Positions 35,859-44,235 of a stretch of DNA of 58,260 nt are shown here, piece by piece; position 1 is the first letter of the stretch; each line of letters begins with the position of its first letter. Under the pieces are notes generated by a model, which had not been told where the DNA came from, did no database searches, and saw only the letters and a program-made list of their open reading frames with translations. Position numbers and translations under genes: made by a program. This stretch comes from Rhodospirillaceae bacterium (GTDB lineage: Bacteria; Pseudomonadota; Alphaproteobacteria; Rhodospirillales; UBA2165), in NCBI GenBank assembly GCA_018649725.1, contig JABIHH010000007.1, positions 1 to 58,260 of the forward strand, written 5' to 3'.

Positions 35859-36998
35859 TTAACTATTTGTGATGAAGTTTTGGAAGCGGCGGGCGACGTC
35901 TGCCGGCTTTACGGTGGGACGACCGAGATTGTCGATCGAGCCGGTATTAATTTTTGCATGAATAAGCGATGGGCCATTTGAGGCCGAGGCGGCAGACAAA
36001 GCTTCTGCAAAACCAGATAAATTATCAGTCGTAGCGGCAAAGCGATAACCACAGGCGAGGGCGATTTGGGCAAAGTCTACATGCGGGCTGACGGTTGCCT
36101 GTCCACCGGTTGAATCGTGCACGCCGTTATCTAAAATAATGTGGGTGAGGTTTTTGGGCGCGGTTGCGCCAATGGTTGCCAAGCTGCCCATTTTCATCAG
36201 GGCGGCTCCATCACCGTCCAAGACGACAACGGGTTTGTTGCTGTTGAGCGCAACGCCCAGGCCCATAGCCGAGGCGCCGCCCATTGAGCCGACTTGATAG
36301 ATGTGCTGGGGGCGGTCTTGGATGGTGAAAAGCTCGCGGCCGCATTTGCCGGTCGTGGCGATGATGGCGGTGTCAGCAGAGACGGTTTCGACGACTTGCT
36401 CTAAAGTTTGATAGCGGTTGGCCTCAATGGTACCTGTCCGAATATCTTCGTAAGCACCGCGTGGCTTGATCTCCGGTGCTGCCTGGTCCAAGTCTTCCGG
36501 TGCGACTGAGCCCTTTTCCATGATAAAGCCAAAAGGTAAATTGCTTTCTTCAATAACTTTTTCAGCGGCGTCCAAAATGCCGGTGACCTCTTCCGGCATG
36601 CGCGGAAAGGTCATTGAGCGCACCCTCATCAGTTCCATCAAAGACTGGGTAATTTGGCTCATTAATTCATGTTGCGGCTCATCAGCAACGCCCGGCTGAC
36701 CGCGCCATGTGGTGATTAGAAAAGTTGGAATACGAAATGGATAATTGAGCGAAGTGATCGGATTGACGCAATTGCCGAGCCCAGAATTTTGGCACATGAC
36801 AACGGTTTTGCGGCCTGCCAGCCAAGCCCCGGCTGCGATCGCAACCGCTTCGCCTTCGCTTGCTGCGCCAACGTAATCGGTTTTATCAGATGAAATGGCC
36901 CGGTTGATAAACGGGCTCAGAAAAGAGCACGGCACACCGGTATAAAAATCATAGCCTCGTTCATGGGCAGGGAGAATAAAGTCGTCGGCGGAAATCAT
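35859..36998 (-). CDS. aepY: Phosphonopyruvate decarboxylase
   Basis: 379-residue thiamine-diphosphate enzyme that turns phosphonopyruvate into phosphonoacetaldehyde, the step that makes phosphonate synthesis irreversible. N-terminal GVPCSFLSPFINRAI near 20 and GAASEGEAVAIAAGAWLAG near 45 include the catalytic Glu. The C-terminal TPP motif is LDGDGAALMKMG near 260, with LDNGVHDSTGGQ near 290. It is 14 bases downstream of the PEP mutase gene on the same strand, so the two are cotranscribed. Confidence 0.93.
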   Translation of the reverse strand: MISADDFILPAHERGYDFYTGVPCSFLSPFINRAISSDKTDYVGAASEGEAVAIAAGAWLAGRKTVVMCQNSGLGNCVNPITSLNYPFRIPTFLITTWRGQPGVADEPQHELMSQITQSLMELMRVRSMTFPRMPEEVTGILDAAEKVIEESNLPFGFIMEKGSVAPEDLDQAAPEIKPRGAYEDIRTGTIEANRYQTLEQVVETVSADTAIIATTGKCGRELFTIQDRPQHIYQVGSMGGASAMGLGVALNSNKPVVVLDGDGAALMKMGSLATIGATAPKNLTHIILDNGVHDSTGGQATVSPHVDFAQIALACGYRFAATTDNLSGFAEALSAASASNGPSLIHAKINTGSIDNLGRPTVKPADVARRFQNFITNS

Positions 36999-37012
36999 AT
37001 CGCTCGATCCGC

Positions 37013-38686
37013 CTATAGGAATTTCTGCGCGTCAGCGAGGTCGTCGGCATTATCAATGTCGAGCCAATGGCCGGAAATATAGATAACGTGGATGGTCTCA
37101 CCGGATTGAATGAGGCGTTCAAAAAGATCGATCATGGAGGCCTCGGTGGCAGTTCCGTCACCTTGCATGGCAGCAATCTCTGCTCGCACGCGTTCCGCGC
37201 CGGCGTCAGAAAATTTAGCGAGGCCAATCCATTCGCCCTGAATATCATCAGCCGCAAAATCATGGCCAATTGACGTCAACTGAACTTCGTCTTCGTCGAG
37301 ATATTTTGTCGTGAAAGGTTCTTGGCATTGGACCAAATCCCGCAGACGCGATTGTGGGTTGGGATCGCGCTCCTGCCACATGGCGTCTGCTACCAGAACA
37401 ATATCGCCATCTGTCTCCATTAATAGGTCCAACACGTAATGGCGAAAAAGAATGTCACCATAGGAGAAGATGCATTTGCCGTTCAATTGGTCGATGGCCT
37501 GGGAGAGCGAGGTAACTTCGCCGCTGGTCTCAAAGTCGTCATTGTCGCGGAAATCGATCGACGGCAGATTAACCGTGGATTTTTTATAGCCACGCACGAC
37601 AGATATTTTGCGGATGCTGGCTTGATTAAAGGTCGTCACGAGACGTCGGAGTAAGGGCTGGCCTCTGACATCGACCATGCATTTTGGGCGGTCTTCGGTG
37701 AGTTCAGCCATTTCTTTGCCTCTGGAAGCCGCTAAGATAATCGCTTTGGTTTCGCCCTGGCTATTCGGCAAATACATTTTTTCCGCTTCGGCCAATTCGC
37801 TATTGTCAGCTAGCTCAAACAATTCTTTCACGCTGGCGATACCATCTTCGACGCCGGATAAAGATTGATCACGGTGAATACGGCGGGAAATTTCACGCAT
37901 CGCAGTTGTTGCGGCGCGGATATTATGATTGGCCCAAATGACGATGGATGTGCCAACCTCTCTAAATTCATCGGTTGGGGTTTGGTAGTAGGTCGTCGGC
38001 ACGATGACGACCGGGCACCGATTGCCCCATTCTTTTAGGAAATCAAGAATTTCGACACCGTCGCGCTGCTTTGAGTGGATTAGAATACCGTCGGCACCGG
38101 CCTCGTGATACGCAGCGGCGCGTTTGAGCGCCTCCTCCATCCCCCAGCCTGAGATCAGCGCCTCGACCCGGGCAATGACACTGAAATCATCATCCAATTG
38201 GCTGTCTTTGCCGGCTTTGATCTTGCCGCAAAATTCATCAATGTCGGCTAACGGCTGACCTTCGCCGATAAAGGAATTTGTTTTAGGAAACAGCTTATCT
38301 TCGATGCATATACCGGCGATGCCGCGCTGGCCCAATTTTCGAACTGCGCGGCGAAGATTGTTGAAGTTACCATAACCGGTATCGCCATCCACCAATATGG
38401 GAATGCGCGTGGCATCCGCCATAAACTCCAGCATTTCAAGAACTTGGGTCCAAGAAGCTTCGTTACTGTCTCTAACGCCCAAAGCGGCTGACATTGCGAG
38501 ACCAGAGGCCCAGATACCTTTAAAGCCGGCTTCTTCGACAATTTTGGCCGATATGCCGTCATGGGCTTCCATCAGAAATTCGATCTCGGGTGAGCGCAAC
38601 AAAGCCTTCAGCTTTGCCGATTTTGTTAAAGTCGGTGCTTTTGACATCGGTTCCGAAACCGGGTCTGTCGGTGGCAATGAGCTCAT
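37013..38686 (-). CDS. aepX: PEP mutase fused to a nucleotidyltransferase
   Basis: 557 residues in two enzymes. Residues 20-300 are a phosphoenolpyruvate mutase that makes phosphonopyruvate: [29 protein letters not shown] near 99, and [10 protein letters not shown] at 129-138, the EDKx5NS signature that separates true mutases from lyases. Residues 314-557 are a nucleotidyltransferase: [25 protein letters not shown] with Ser where most relatives have Gly, then YGDILF near 417 and [11 protein letters not shown] near the end. Such fused domains activate a phosphonate as its CMP ester. GAGGTG precedes the start. Forms an operon with aepY and is divergent from the PhyH gene. Confidence 0.93.
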   Translation of the reverse strand: MSSLPPTDPVSEPMSKAPTLTKSAKLKALLRSPEIEFLMEAHDGISAKIVEEAGFKGIWASGLAMSAALGVRDSNEASWTQVLEMLEFMADATRIPILVDGDTGYGNFNNLRRAVRKLGQRGIAGICIEDKLFPKTNSFIGEGQPLADIDEFCGKIKAGKDSQLDDDFSVIARVEALISGWGMEEALKRAAAYHEAGADGILIHSKQRDGVEILDFLKEWGNRCPVVIVPTTYYQTPTDEFREVGTSIVIWANHNIRAATTAMREISRRIHRDQSLSGVEDGIASVKELFELADNSELAEAEKMYLPNSQGETKAIILAASRGKEMAELTEDRPKCMVDVRGQPLLRRLVTTFNQASIRKISVVRGYKKSTVNLPSIDFRDNDDFETSGEVTSLSQAIDQLNGKCIFSYGDILFRHYVLDLLMETDGDIVLVADAMWQERDPNPQSRLRDLVQCQEPFTTKYLDEDEVQLTSIGHDFAADDIQGEWIGLAKFSDAGAERVRAEIAAMQGDGTATEASMIDLFERLIQSGETIHVIYISGHWLDIDNADDLADAQKFL

Positions 38687-38801
38687 TTCACCTCAAAAAA
38701 TTGCTAAAATTGACAAAAGTTATGGCTAAGTCATAGCTGTTTCGCGATATTGGCACAATTGGCAATTTTCAAATCGATATTTTTCATCTATTGAGAATGT
38801 A

Positions 38802-39572
38802 ATGTTACATGAACCAAAATTATCTGACGACCAAGTAAGCCAATTCCGCGACCAGGGATTTCTGGCACTGAATGATGCATTTAAGGACGCGGAAATTGAC
38901 GCGATCCGTGCATGGGCAGGCGAAATTGCGGCGCGCCCGGAAGAAATTGGCACCCAGTGGGTCTATCATGAGACCAGCCTTTTGGATGGCCATAAAGATC
39001 TGATCAATCGAATTGAAAATATGACGCCGTTTCATGAAGGTCTGTCAAAGCTCGCAAATTGTTTGATCCCGTCGGTCGGCCAGCTTTTGGGTGAAGAGGC
39101 GGCGCTTTTCAAAGATAAAATTAACTTCAAGATGTCAGGTGGCGAAGGCTTCGAGCCGCATCAGGATTCTCAAGCCGGCTGGGAAGATTACGCTAAATAT
39201 TTTATCAGCGTGATGGTCTGCATTGATGAGGCAACGCTGGAAAATGGCTGTCTTGAACTGGCTCCCCGGCCCGACACGATGGCGGATGCCCACTTGGTCG
39301 GCCAGGAGTGGGTGCCGCTGTCTGAGGAAGCAACCGCTCAAATGGATTTCAAACCCTATCCGGTTAAACCCGGTGATGTGATCTTTTTTGATTCTTATGC
39401 CCCCCATAAGTCGGCCCGAAATATGACCGATACCACGCGGCGGCTTTATTTCTCGACGTATAACCGATTGTCCGAAGGCGATCATTTAGCGGCTTACTAC
39501 GACGACAAGCGCAAAAGCTTTCCACCCGATATTGAGCGCGAAGCCGATAAAGAATACGTCTACCGCGTCTAG
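38802..39572 (+). CDS. PhyH-family 2-oxoglutarate/Fe(II) dioxygenase
   Basis: 256-residue phytanoyl-CoA-dioxygenase-like enzyme. Iron ligands are visible as His120-x-Asp122 (EPHQDS) and His202 (YAPHKSARN); Arg214 would bind 2-oxoglutarate. Within phosphonate loci, related enzymes of the PhnY type hydroxylate 2-aminoethylphosphonate at C1. Here the gene lies between the PEP mutase gene (divergent) and a nucleotidyltransferase gene (convergent, stops overlapping by four bases), so a 1-hydroxy-AEP head group or a hydroxylated lipid is plausible. No PhnZ-like oxygenase is near, which argues against breakdown. Substrate is inferred. Confidence 0.8.
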   Translation: MLHEPKLSDDQVSQFRDQGFLALNDAFKDAEIDAIRAWAGEIAARPEEIGTQWVYHETSLLDGHKDLINRIENMTPFHEGLSKLANCLIPSVGQLLGEEAALFKDKINFKMSGGEGFEPHQDSQAGWEDYAKYFISVMVCIDEATLENGCLELAPRPDTMADAHLVGQEWVPLSEEATAQMDFKPYPVKPGDVIFFDSYAPHKSARNMTDTTRRLYFSTYNRLSEGDHLAAYYDDKRKSFPPDIEREADKEYVYRV

Positions 39573-40312
39573 GCTTTGAGGAGCGGCAGTATTATGTTGT
39601 GGGCTCGGGTGAGGTCTTCGGGAAAATCTATTTCGATCCAAGGCAGGCCGGTAATGTTCTCGGATTTGATGCGGCTGCTCGTGGGGTTGAGCATGTATTC
39701 CCGAAAGGCTTGTTCGTAGGGTTGCTCGACAGAGCCTTCGCTGACAAATCGCTCAATGATGCCAGCAATTTTTTCAGCTGCTTCTGGTGACCATTTCACA
39801 AAGCCTGGCCATTCACCCAAAATGTCGCACTCTATATCAACATTTTTCTGAAATTCGATGATCTGATCGTCCTTGAGACACAGCATTACCGGCTCATCAC
39901 CGGGTTCAAATTCAGTGTCGTATAAAATGTGAGAATTTTCGTGAGTTGCTACCAATTTTTGGACGAGTGCCGGATCGCAAAGCACATCGGCATCCATAAA
40001 TAAGATGTCTGCGCCGGAACGCATCGTGTCGGCAGCGCAAGAAAGTGAGACAATGCTGCCATCACGGTAGTCCGGATTTACAACGGTTTCGACATAGTCC
40101 AGGGCATCGATGGCGATTAATTCGTCTCTGATGTCGTCGGCACGATAACCAACCACGAGCGTCAGTTTCTCAATGCCCGAGGTTTGTAATATTTCGATGT
40201 GACGCGCGAGCAGGCTCTGACCGTCAAACTGCAACAGGCATTTTGGCACATGGGTTTCGTCGTTATTGGAGAGGCGCGCACCTACGCCAGCGGCTAACAT
40301 GATGGCTTTCAT
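39569..40312 (-). CDS. Nucleotidyltransferase, PntC-like (phosphonate cytidylyltransferase candidate)
   Basis: 247-residue nucleotidyltransferase: AIMLAAGVGARLSNNDETHVPKCLLQFDG at 3-31 is the nucleotide-binding start with the classic GxGxR and PK, and FMDADVLCDP near 103 is the metal-binding site. Similar small enzymes load aminoethylphosphonate or phosphocholine onto CMP (PntC/LicC type). Only 12 bases separate it from hpnA upstream on the same strand, which physically ties head-group activation to the hopanoid genes. It is the second nucleotidyltransferase of the locus, after the domain fused to PEP mutase, so two different head groups may be activated. Confidence 0.85.
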   Translation of the reverse strand: MKAIMLAAGVGARLSNNDETHVPKCLLQFDGQSLLARHIEILQTSGIEKLTLVVGYRADDIRDELIAIDALDYVETVVNPDYRDGSIVSLSCAADTMRSGADILFMDADVLCDPALVQKLVATHENSHILYDTEFEPGDEPVMLCLKDDQIIEFQKNVDIECDILGEWPGFVKWSPEAAEKIAGIIERFVSEGSVEQPYEQAFREYMLNPTSSRIKSENITGLPWIEIDFPEDLTRAHNIILPLLKA

Positions 40313-40324
40313 AATGACTTTTAG

Positions 40325-41317
40325 TTAATCTAAATAACCCTGTTCGCCAAACCATTTTATTGCATCACGGATGGCATCAATCGGCGGGCGGTGAGTGTAG
40401 CCGAGCTCCTTCTGAGCTTTGGCAGAGCTAAAATACATTTTTTTTCGGGCCATGTTGACGCCATCCACCGTGGCAAAGGGCTCGGCCCCATGGGTGAGCT
40501 TAGCCCAAGCCTCGGCGAGATAAGCGATGGGCAGAACAACATTGTGAGGAATGCAGATTTTGGGTGCCGGCTTGCCGGTAACTTCTGCGACCAGTTCCAG
40601 GATTTGCTTAAGGCTCAAATCTTCGCCCCCCAGAATATAGCGCTCGCCAATAACTCCTTTATCGAAGGCCAGGATATGTCCGCGGGCGACATCATCGACA
40701 TGAACAACATTGAGACCAGTATCGACATGAGCCGGCATTTCTCCGCGGGCAGCCTGGACAATCATACGTCCTGTCGGGGTTGGCTTAATATCCCTTGGGC
40801 CAATCGGGGCGCTTGGATTAACGATAATTGCTGGTAGTGATCGCTCGACGATCAAGCGCTTTATTTCTTCTTCGGCCAAAAATTTAGAGCGCTTATAAAC
40901 CCCGATCATGGTGTCGAGCGAGGAGGGTGTCTTTTCATCTGCCGGCGTCGCATCGCCGTTGATACCGAGTGTGGCCACACTGCTGGTATAGACGATCCTT
41001 TCAATGCCGGCATCGAGAGCGGCGGTCATAATCATGCGCGTGCCGGTTAGGTTGGTTGCGGTCATTTCTTCAGGGCGCCGGGCCCAAATGCGATAATCAG
41101 CGGCAACATGGAACAAAGCCTGACAGCCCTCGAGGGCGCGCTCCAGTGAAGCTTTATCATCCAGATCACCAATGCATATTTCACAATCCAGGCCAGCCAG
41201 GTTTCGGCGGTCGCTCTGTTCTCGGATGAGAACGCGCACCTGGTCTCCGTGCTCCAGCAATTGCCGTAAAACGGCTGCGCCGACAAAGCCAGTTGCTCCT
41301 GTTAATAATATTTTCAA
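40325..41317 (-). CDS. hpnA: Hopanoid-associated sugar epimerase HpnA
   Basis: 330-residue extended SDR enzyme. MKILLTGATGFVGAAVL gives the NAD(P)-binding GxxGxxG, VYTSSVATLG near 118 and YKRSK near 147 carry the catalytic Tyr and Lys. NVVHVDDVARGHILA and FATVDGVNMARKKMYFSS are typical of HpnA. The start is TTG with GAGGG before it, and the resulting MKILLTGATG fits the family. In other bacteria HpnA is linked to hopanoid side-chain sugars. Cotranscribed with the nucleotidyltransferase gene and divergent from ispH. Confidence 0.9.
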   Translation of the reverse strand: MKILLTGATGFVGAAVLRQLLEHGDQVRVLIREQSDRRNLAGLDCEICIGDLDDKASLERALEGCQALFHVAADYRIWARRPEEMTATNLTGTRMIMTAALDAGIERIVYTSSVATLGINGDATPADEKTPSSLDTMIGVYKRSKFLAEEEIKRLIVERSLPAIIVNPSAPIGPRDIKPTPTGRMIVQAARGEMPAHVDTGLNVVHVDDVARGHILAFDKGVIGERYILGGEDLSLKQILELVAEVTGKPAPKICIPHNVVLPIAYLAEAWAKLTHGAEPFATVDGVNMARKKMYFSSAKAQKELGYTHRPPIDAIRDAIKWFGEQGYLD

Positions 41318-41473
41318 TGGACCCTCAATAATTACCCCTTTTCTTTATACGGCATTTTAATTGATTTGACAGGACGTGCTGTGAAGCTCATTTTCTGGTC
41401 ATAAAACGAGTCGTAGAATGATTCTAATTGTTTTTGAGTTAAGTTTAGCCAGACGAGTAGTTTTTTGAGTGAA

Positions 41474-42439
41474 ATGAAGCCAAAATATAAAGTTTTATTG
41501 GCGCAGCCACGGGGCTTTTGCGCCGGCGTTGAGCGGGCCATTGAAATCGTCGAACGCGCCCTCGAAATTCATGGTGCCCCGGTCTATGTCCGCCATGAAA
41601 TTGTTCATAACAAGCGAGTTGTTGATACCTTGCGTCAAAAAGGTGCGGTCTTTGTTGATGAAGTCGATGAAATACCCGATGACAGTGTGACGATTTTTAG
41701 CGCGCATGGTATTTCCGAAGCTGTTGAAAACCAAGCCCGTCTTCGGAATTTACCAATTATCGACGCAACTTGTCCGTTGGTCTCAAAGGTTCATAAAGAA
41801 GGGCAGAATCACTCAAAGAGCAATCGGGATGTCATATTGATCGGTCATGCCGGTCATCCCGAAGTCGAAGGCACGATGGGTCGAATTCCCGGCCAGGTCC
41901 ATTTGGTGACCAATGTCGATGATGTGAATGCTTTGGAAATACGTGATCAAAATGAAGTTGCCTACGTCACCCAGACGACGCTCAGTGTCGATGATACGCG
42001 CGATATCATCGAGGCCTTAAAAAAGCGTTTCCCAAAAATTATTGGACCGGATGTTCGCGATATTTGCTATGCGACGCAAAATCGCCAACAGGCCGTTCGT
42101 TACGTGACAGATGACATAGATCTGTTGCTGGTGGTCGGGGCTCAAAACAGCTCGAACTCCAATCGTCTAAAAGAGATTGGAGCCGAACATAATATTCCCA
42201 GCCATCTAATCGATGATGCCACAAGCTTTGACCCAAACTGGCTTGAGGACGTTTCGACCATTGGCATTACTGCAGGTGCCTCCGCGCCGGAAGAATTGGT
42301 GACGGAATTGCTGGCGCGACTTGATGAATATGGTGAAATCGATCTCGAGCTCGTAGCCGGCGTTGAGGAAAATATTCAATTTAAATTGCCGCCGGAATTG
42401 CTGGGTGACGGCAACCAAGATTCCAAAGCACGGGCATAA
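41474..42439 (+). CDS. ispH: 4-hydroxy-3-methylbut-2-enyl diphosphate reductase
   Basis: 321-residue Fe-S enzyme for the last step of the MEP isoprenoid pathway, giving IPP and DMAPP. The three cluster cysteines are seen in QPRGFCAGVERAIEIVE near residue 16, IIDATCPLVSKVHKEG near 100 and RDICYATQNRQQAV near 198; HEIVHN and GHPEVEGTMGR are also present. ATG chosen over an upstream TTG because MKPKYKVLLAQPRG matches family starts. Followed after three bases by hpnH, so precursor supply and hopanoid tailoring are coexpressed. Confidence 0.95.
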   Translation: MKPKYKVLLAQPRGFCAGVERAIEIVERALEIHGAPVYVRHEIVHNKRVVDTLRQKGAVFVDEVDEIPDDSVTIFSAHGISEAVENQARLRNLPIIDATCPLVSKVHKEGQNHSKSNRDVILIGHAGHPEVEGTMGRIPGQVHLVTNVDDVNALEIRDQNEVAYVTQTTLSVDDTRDIIEALKKRFPKIIGPDVRDICYATQNRQQAVRYVTDDIDLLLVVGAQNSSNSNRLKEIGAEHNIPSHLIDDATSFDPNWLEDVSTIGITAGASAPEELVTELLARLDEYGEIDLELVAGVEENIQFKLPPELLGDGNQDSKARA

Positions 42440-42442
42440 GCA

Positions 42443-43582
42443 ATGGCGGTACCTTTAATTCAGCAATTGCGGGTCGGCGGCTATATCTTCAAACAGCGAT
42501 TGAAGAGTGCGGCGCGCTATCCACTGGTTTTGATGTTGGAGCCGCTGTTTCGTTGTAATTTGGCCTGTCCGGGCTGTGGCAAAATCGACTATGAGGATGA
42601 AATTCTCAATCGGCGCCTCAGTCTTGAAGAATGTCTCGCAGCCGTTGATGAGTGCGGGGCGCCCATTGTTTCCATTCCAGGTGGCGAGCCGCTGCTCCAC
42701 AAAGAAATGGCGGATATTGTAAAAGCCATCATTGCGCGCAAAAAATTTGTCTATCTCTGTACCAATGCCCTGCTGTTGGAAAAGAAAATTGATGAATATG
42801 AGCCATCACCTTATCTGACTTTTTCGGTGCATCTGGATGGTCTCGAAAAACAGCATGATCATGCTGTTGATCAGCAAGGTGTGTTTAAGCGTGCCGTTGC
42901 CGCCATTCGCGATGCTAAATCCAAGGGCTTTCGCGTAAATATAAACTGCACCCTGTTTGATCAGATGACAGCAGACGAGATTGTCGAATATTTCGATTTT
43001 GTCTGTGATGATTTAGGCGTTGAAGGTATCACGGTTTCGCCGGGCTATGCATATGAGCGCGCACCAGACCAAGAACATTTTCTCAATCGGGAAAAAACCA
43101 AGCAGCTTTTTCGAAACGTGTTCGAGAAGGGCCGAGAGAAAAATAAGGGCCGAGCTTGGCGGTTCAGCCAATCGTCTTTGTTTCTCGATTTTTTGGCGGG
43201 CAACCAATCTTACCATTGCACACCCTGGGGCAACCCAACGCGCAACGTGTTTGGCTGGCAACGTCCCTGTTATCTTTTGGGCGAAGGCTACGCCAATTCT
43301 TTCCAAGAGTTGATGGCGGACACCGACTGGGACAAATACGGCACCGGAAATTATGAAAAATGCGCCAACTGCATGGTTCATTGCGGCTATGAGCCAACAG
43401 CCGTTATCGATACGGTCGCCCATCCGCTCAAAGCCTTGAAAGTTGCTTTGAGGGGCGTGCGCACAGATCAGCCTATGGCGGCAGAGATTTCGCTTAAAAA
43501 CCAGCGACCAGCAGATTTTGTGTTTGAAGACGTTATCGCAGAACGCCTAGAGAGCGAAGCCGAGCGCAGCGACGCGGCCTAA
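42443..43582 (+). CDS. hpnH: Adenosyl-hopene transferase HpnH (radical SAM)
   Basis: 379-residue radical SAM enzyme that joins the 5'-deoxyadenosyl group to diploptene, the first step of side-chain elongation to bacteriohopanepolyols. Cluster motif Cys38-x3-Cys42-x2-Cys45 (FRCNLACPGC), then IPGGEPLLH near 77, HLDGLEKQHD and a C-terminal CANCMVHCGYEP. Starts three bases after ispH. Its last 36 bases overlap hpnG, which runs the other way. Confidence 0.95.
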   Translation: MAVPLIQQLRVGGYIFKQRLKSAARYPLVLMLEPLFRCNLACPGCGKIDYEDEILNRRLSLEECLAAVDECGAPIVSIPGGEPLLHKEMADIVKAIIARKKFVYLCTNALLLEKKIDEYEPSPYLTFSVHLDGLEKQHDHAVDQQGVFKRAVAAIRDAKSKGFRVNINCTLFDQMTADEIVEYFDFVCDDLGVEGITVSPGYAYERAPDQEHFLNREKTKQLFRNVFEKGREKNKGRAWRFSQSSLFLDFLAGNQSYHCTPWGNPTRNVFGWQRPCYLLGEGYANSFQELMADTDWDKYGTGNYEKCANCMVHCGYEPTAVIDTVAHPLKALKVALRGVRTDQPMAAEISLKNQRPADFVFEDVIAERLESEAERSDAA

Positions 43583-44221
43583 AGTCGCGAAGGCTTTTCG
43601 ACTATTATTCCCAAGCCTAATCAAATCCGGTAAATCGGTAGGATTTTTTGCCAAATCGAGCAGAACCTTGCTAATTTGTATTTCTCCACCTCCATCAATT
43701 GCGTTCAAACACGCCGCTGGAAGATTTTGCTCAGCGGTGTCGGAAATCGCACGGACAATCAAAAAAGGACAGCCTTGTTCGCGAGCGGCTTTAGCGATGC
43801 CTAGAGATTCTATGTCAACGGCAACGGAACCGAGTGTCTGATGTAAGCGACGCTTTTCAATGGCATCTGAAATAAGGGCGGTAGAGCCATATAGATTGCC
43901 ATCTGATAAGGCCATTCTTTGGCTGAGATGAGACGTCAGTTTTTTGTGATAGAGAAGATCGGTTGCTAGAATTTCTCCTCTGCCGTCCACGACGGAGCGG
44001 GGGAGAACTAAATCACCGGCTTTAAGCTTTGGGCTAAGCGCGCCGGCGACGCCAAAGCTGATTAAAAGTTCACAGCCATTTTGTACCAGCTTACTAGCTA
44101 AACGACAGGCGTCGTCCGTACTCGCTCCGGCGCAACATATATCAATTTCTGGAATTTCGGTTTTGCCTCGCAGAATGGCGGCTTCTTTTTCAATCCCGGT
44201 AATGAATCCAATCCGTGCCAC
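43547..44221 (-). CDS. hpnG: Adenosylhopane nucleoside phosphorylase HpnG
   Basis: 224-residue phosphorylase of the MTA/SAH nucleosidase fold, which removes adenine from adenosylhopane in the step after HpnH. It starts MARIGFITGIEKEAAIL (GTG codon), with LISFGVAGALSPKLKAGDLVLP near 50, SVAVDIESLGIAKAA near 130 and FLIVRAISDTAEQNLP near 150, the catalytic Asp being in SDTA. Fourteen bases behind the squalene-hopene cyclase gene, so part of the hpnC-D-F-G unit. The 3' end overlaps hpnH. Confidence 0.9.
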   Translation of the reverse strand: MARIGFITGIEKEAAILRGKTEIPEIDICCAGASTDDACRLASKLVQNGCELLISFGVAGALSPKLKAGDLVLPRSVVDGRGEILATDLLYHKKLTSHLSQRMALSDGNLYGSTALISDAIEKRRLHQTLGSVAVDIESLGIAKAAREQGCPFLIVRAISDTAEQNLPAACLNAIDGGGEIQISKVLLDLAKNPTDLPDLIRLGNNSRKAFATLGRVAALGFAL

Positions 44222-44235
44222 AGCGATCGTACCCG

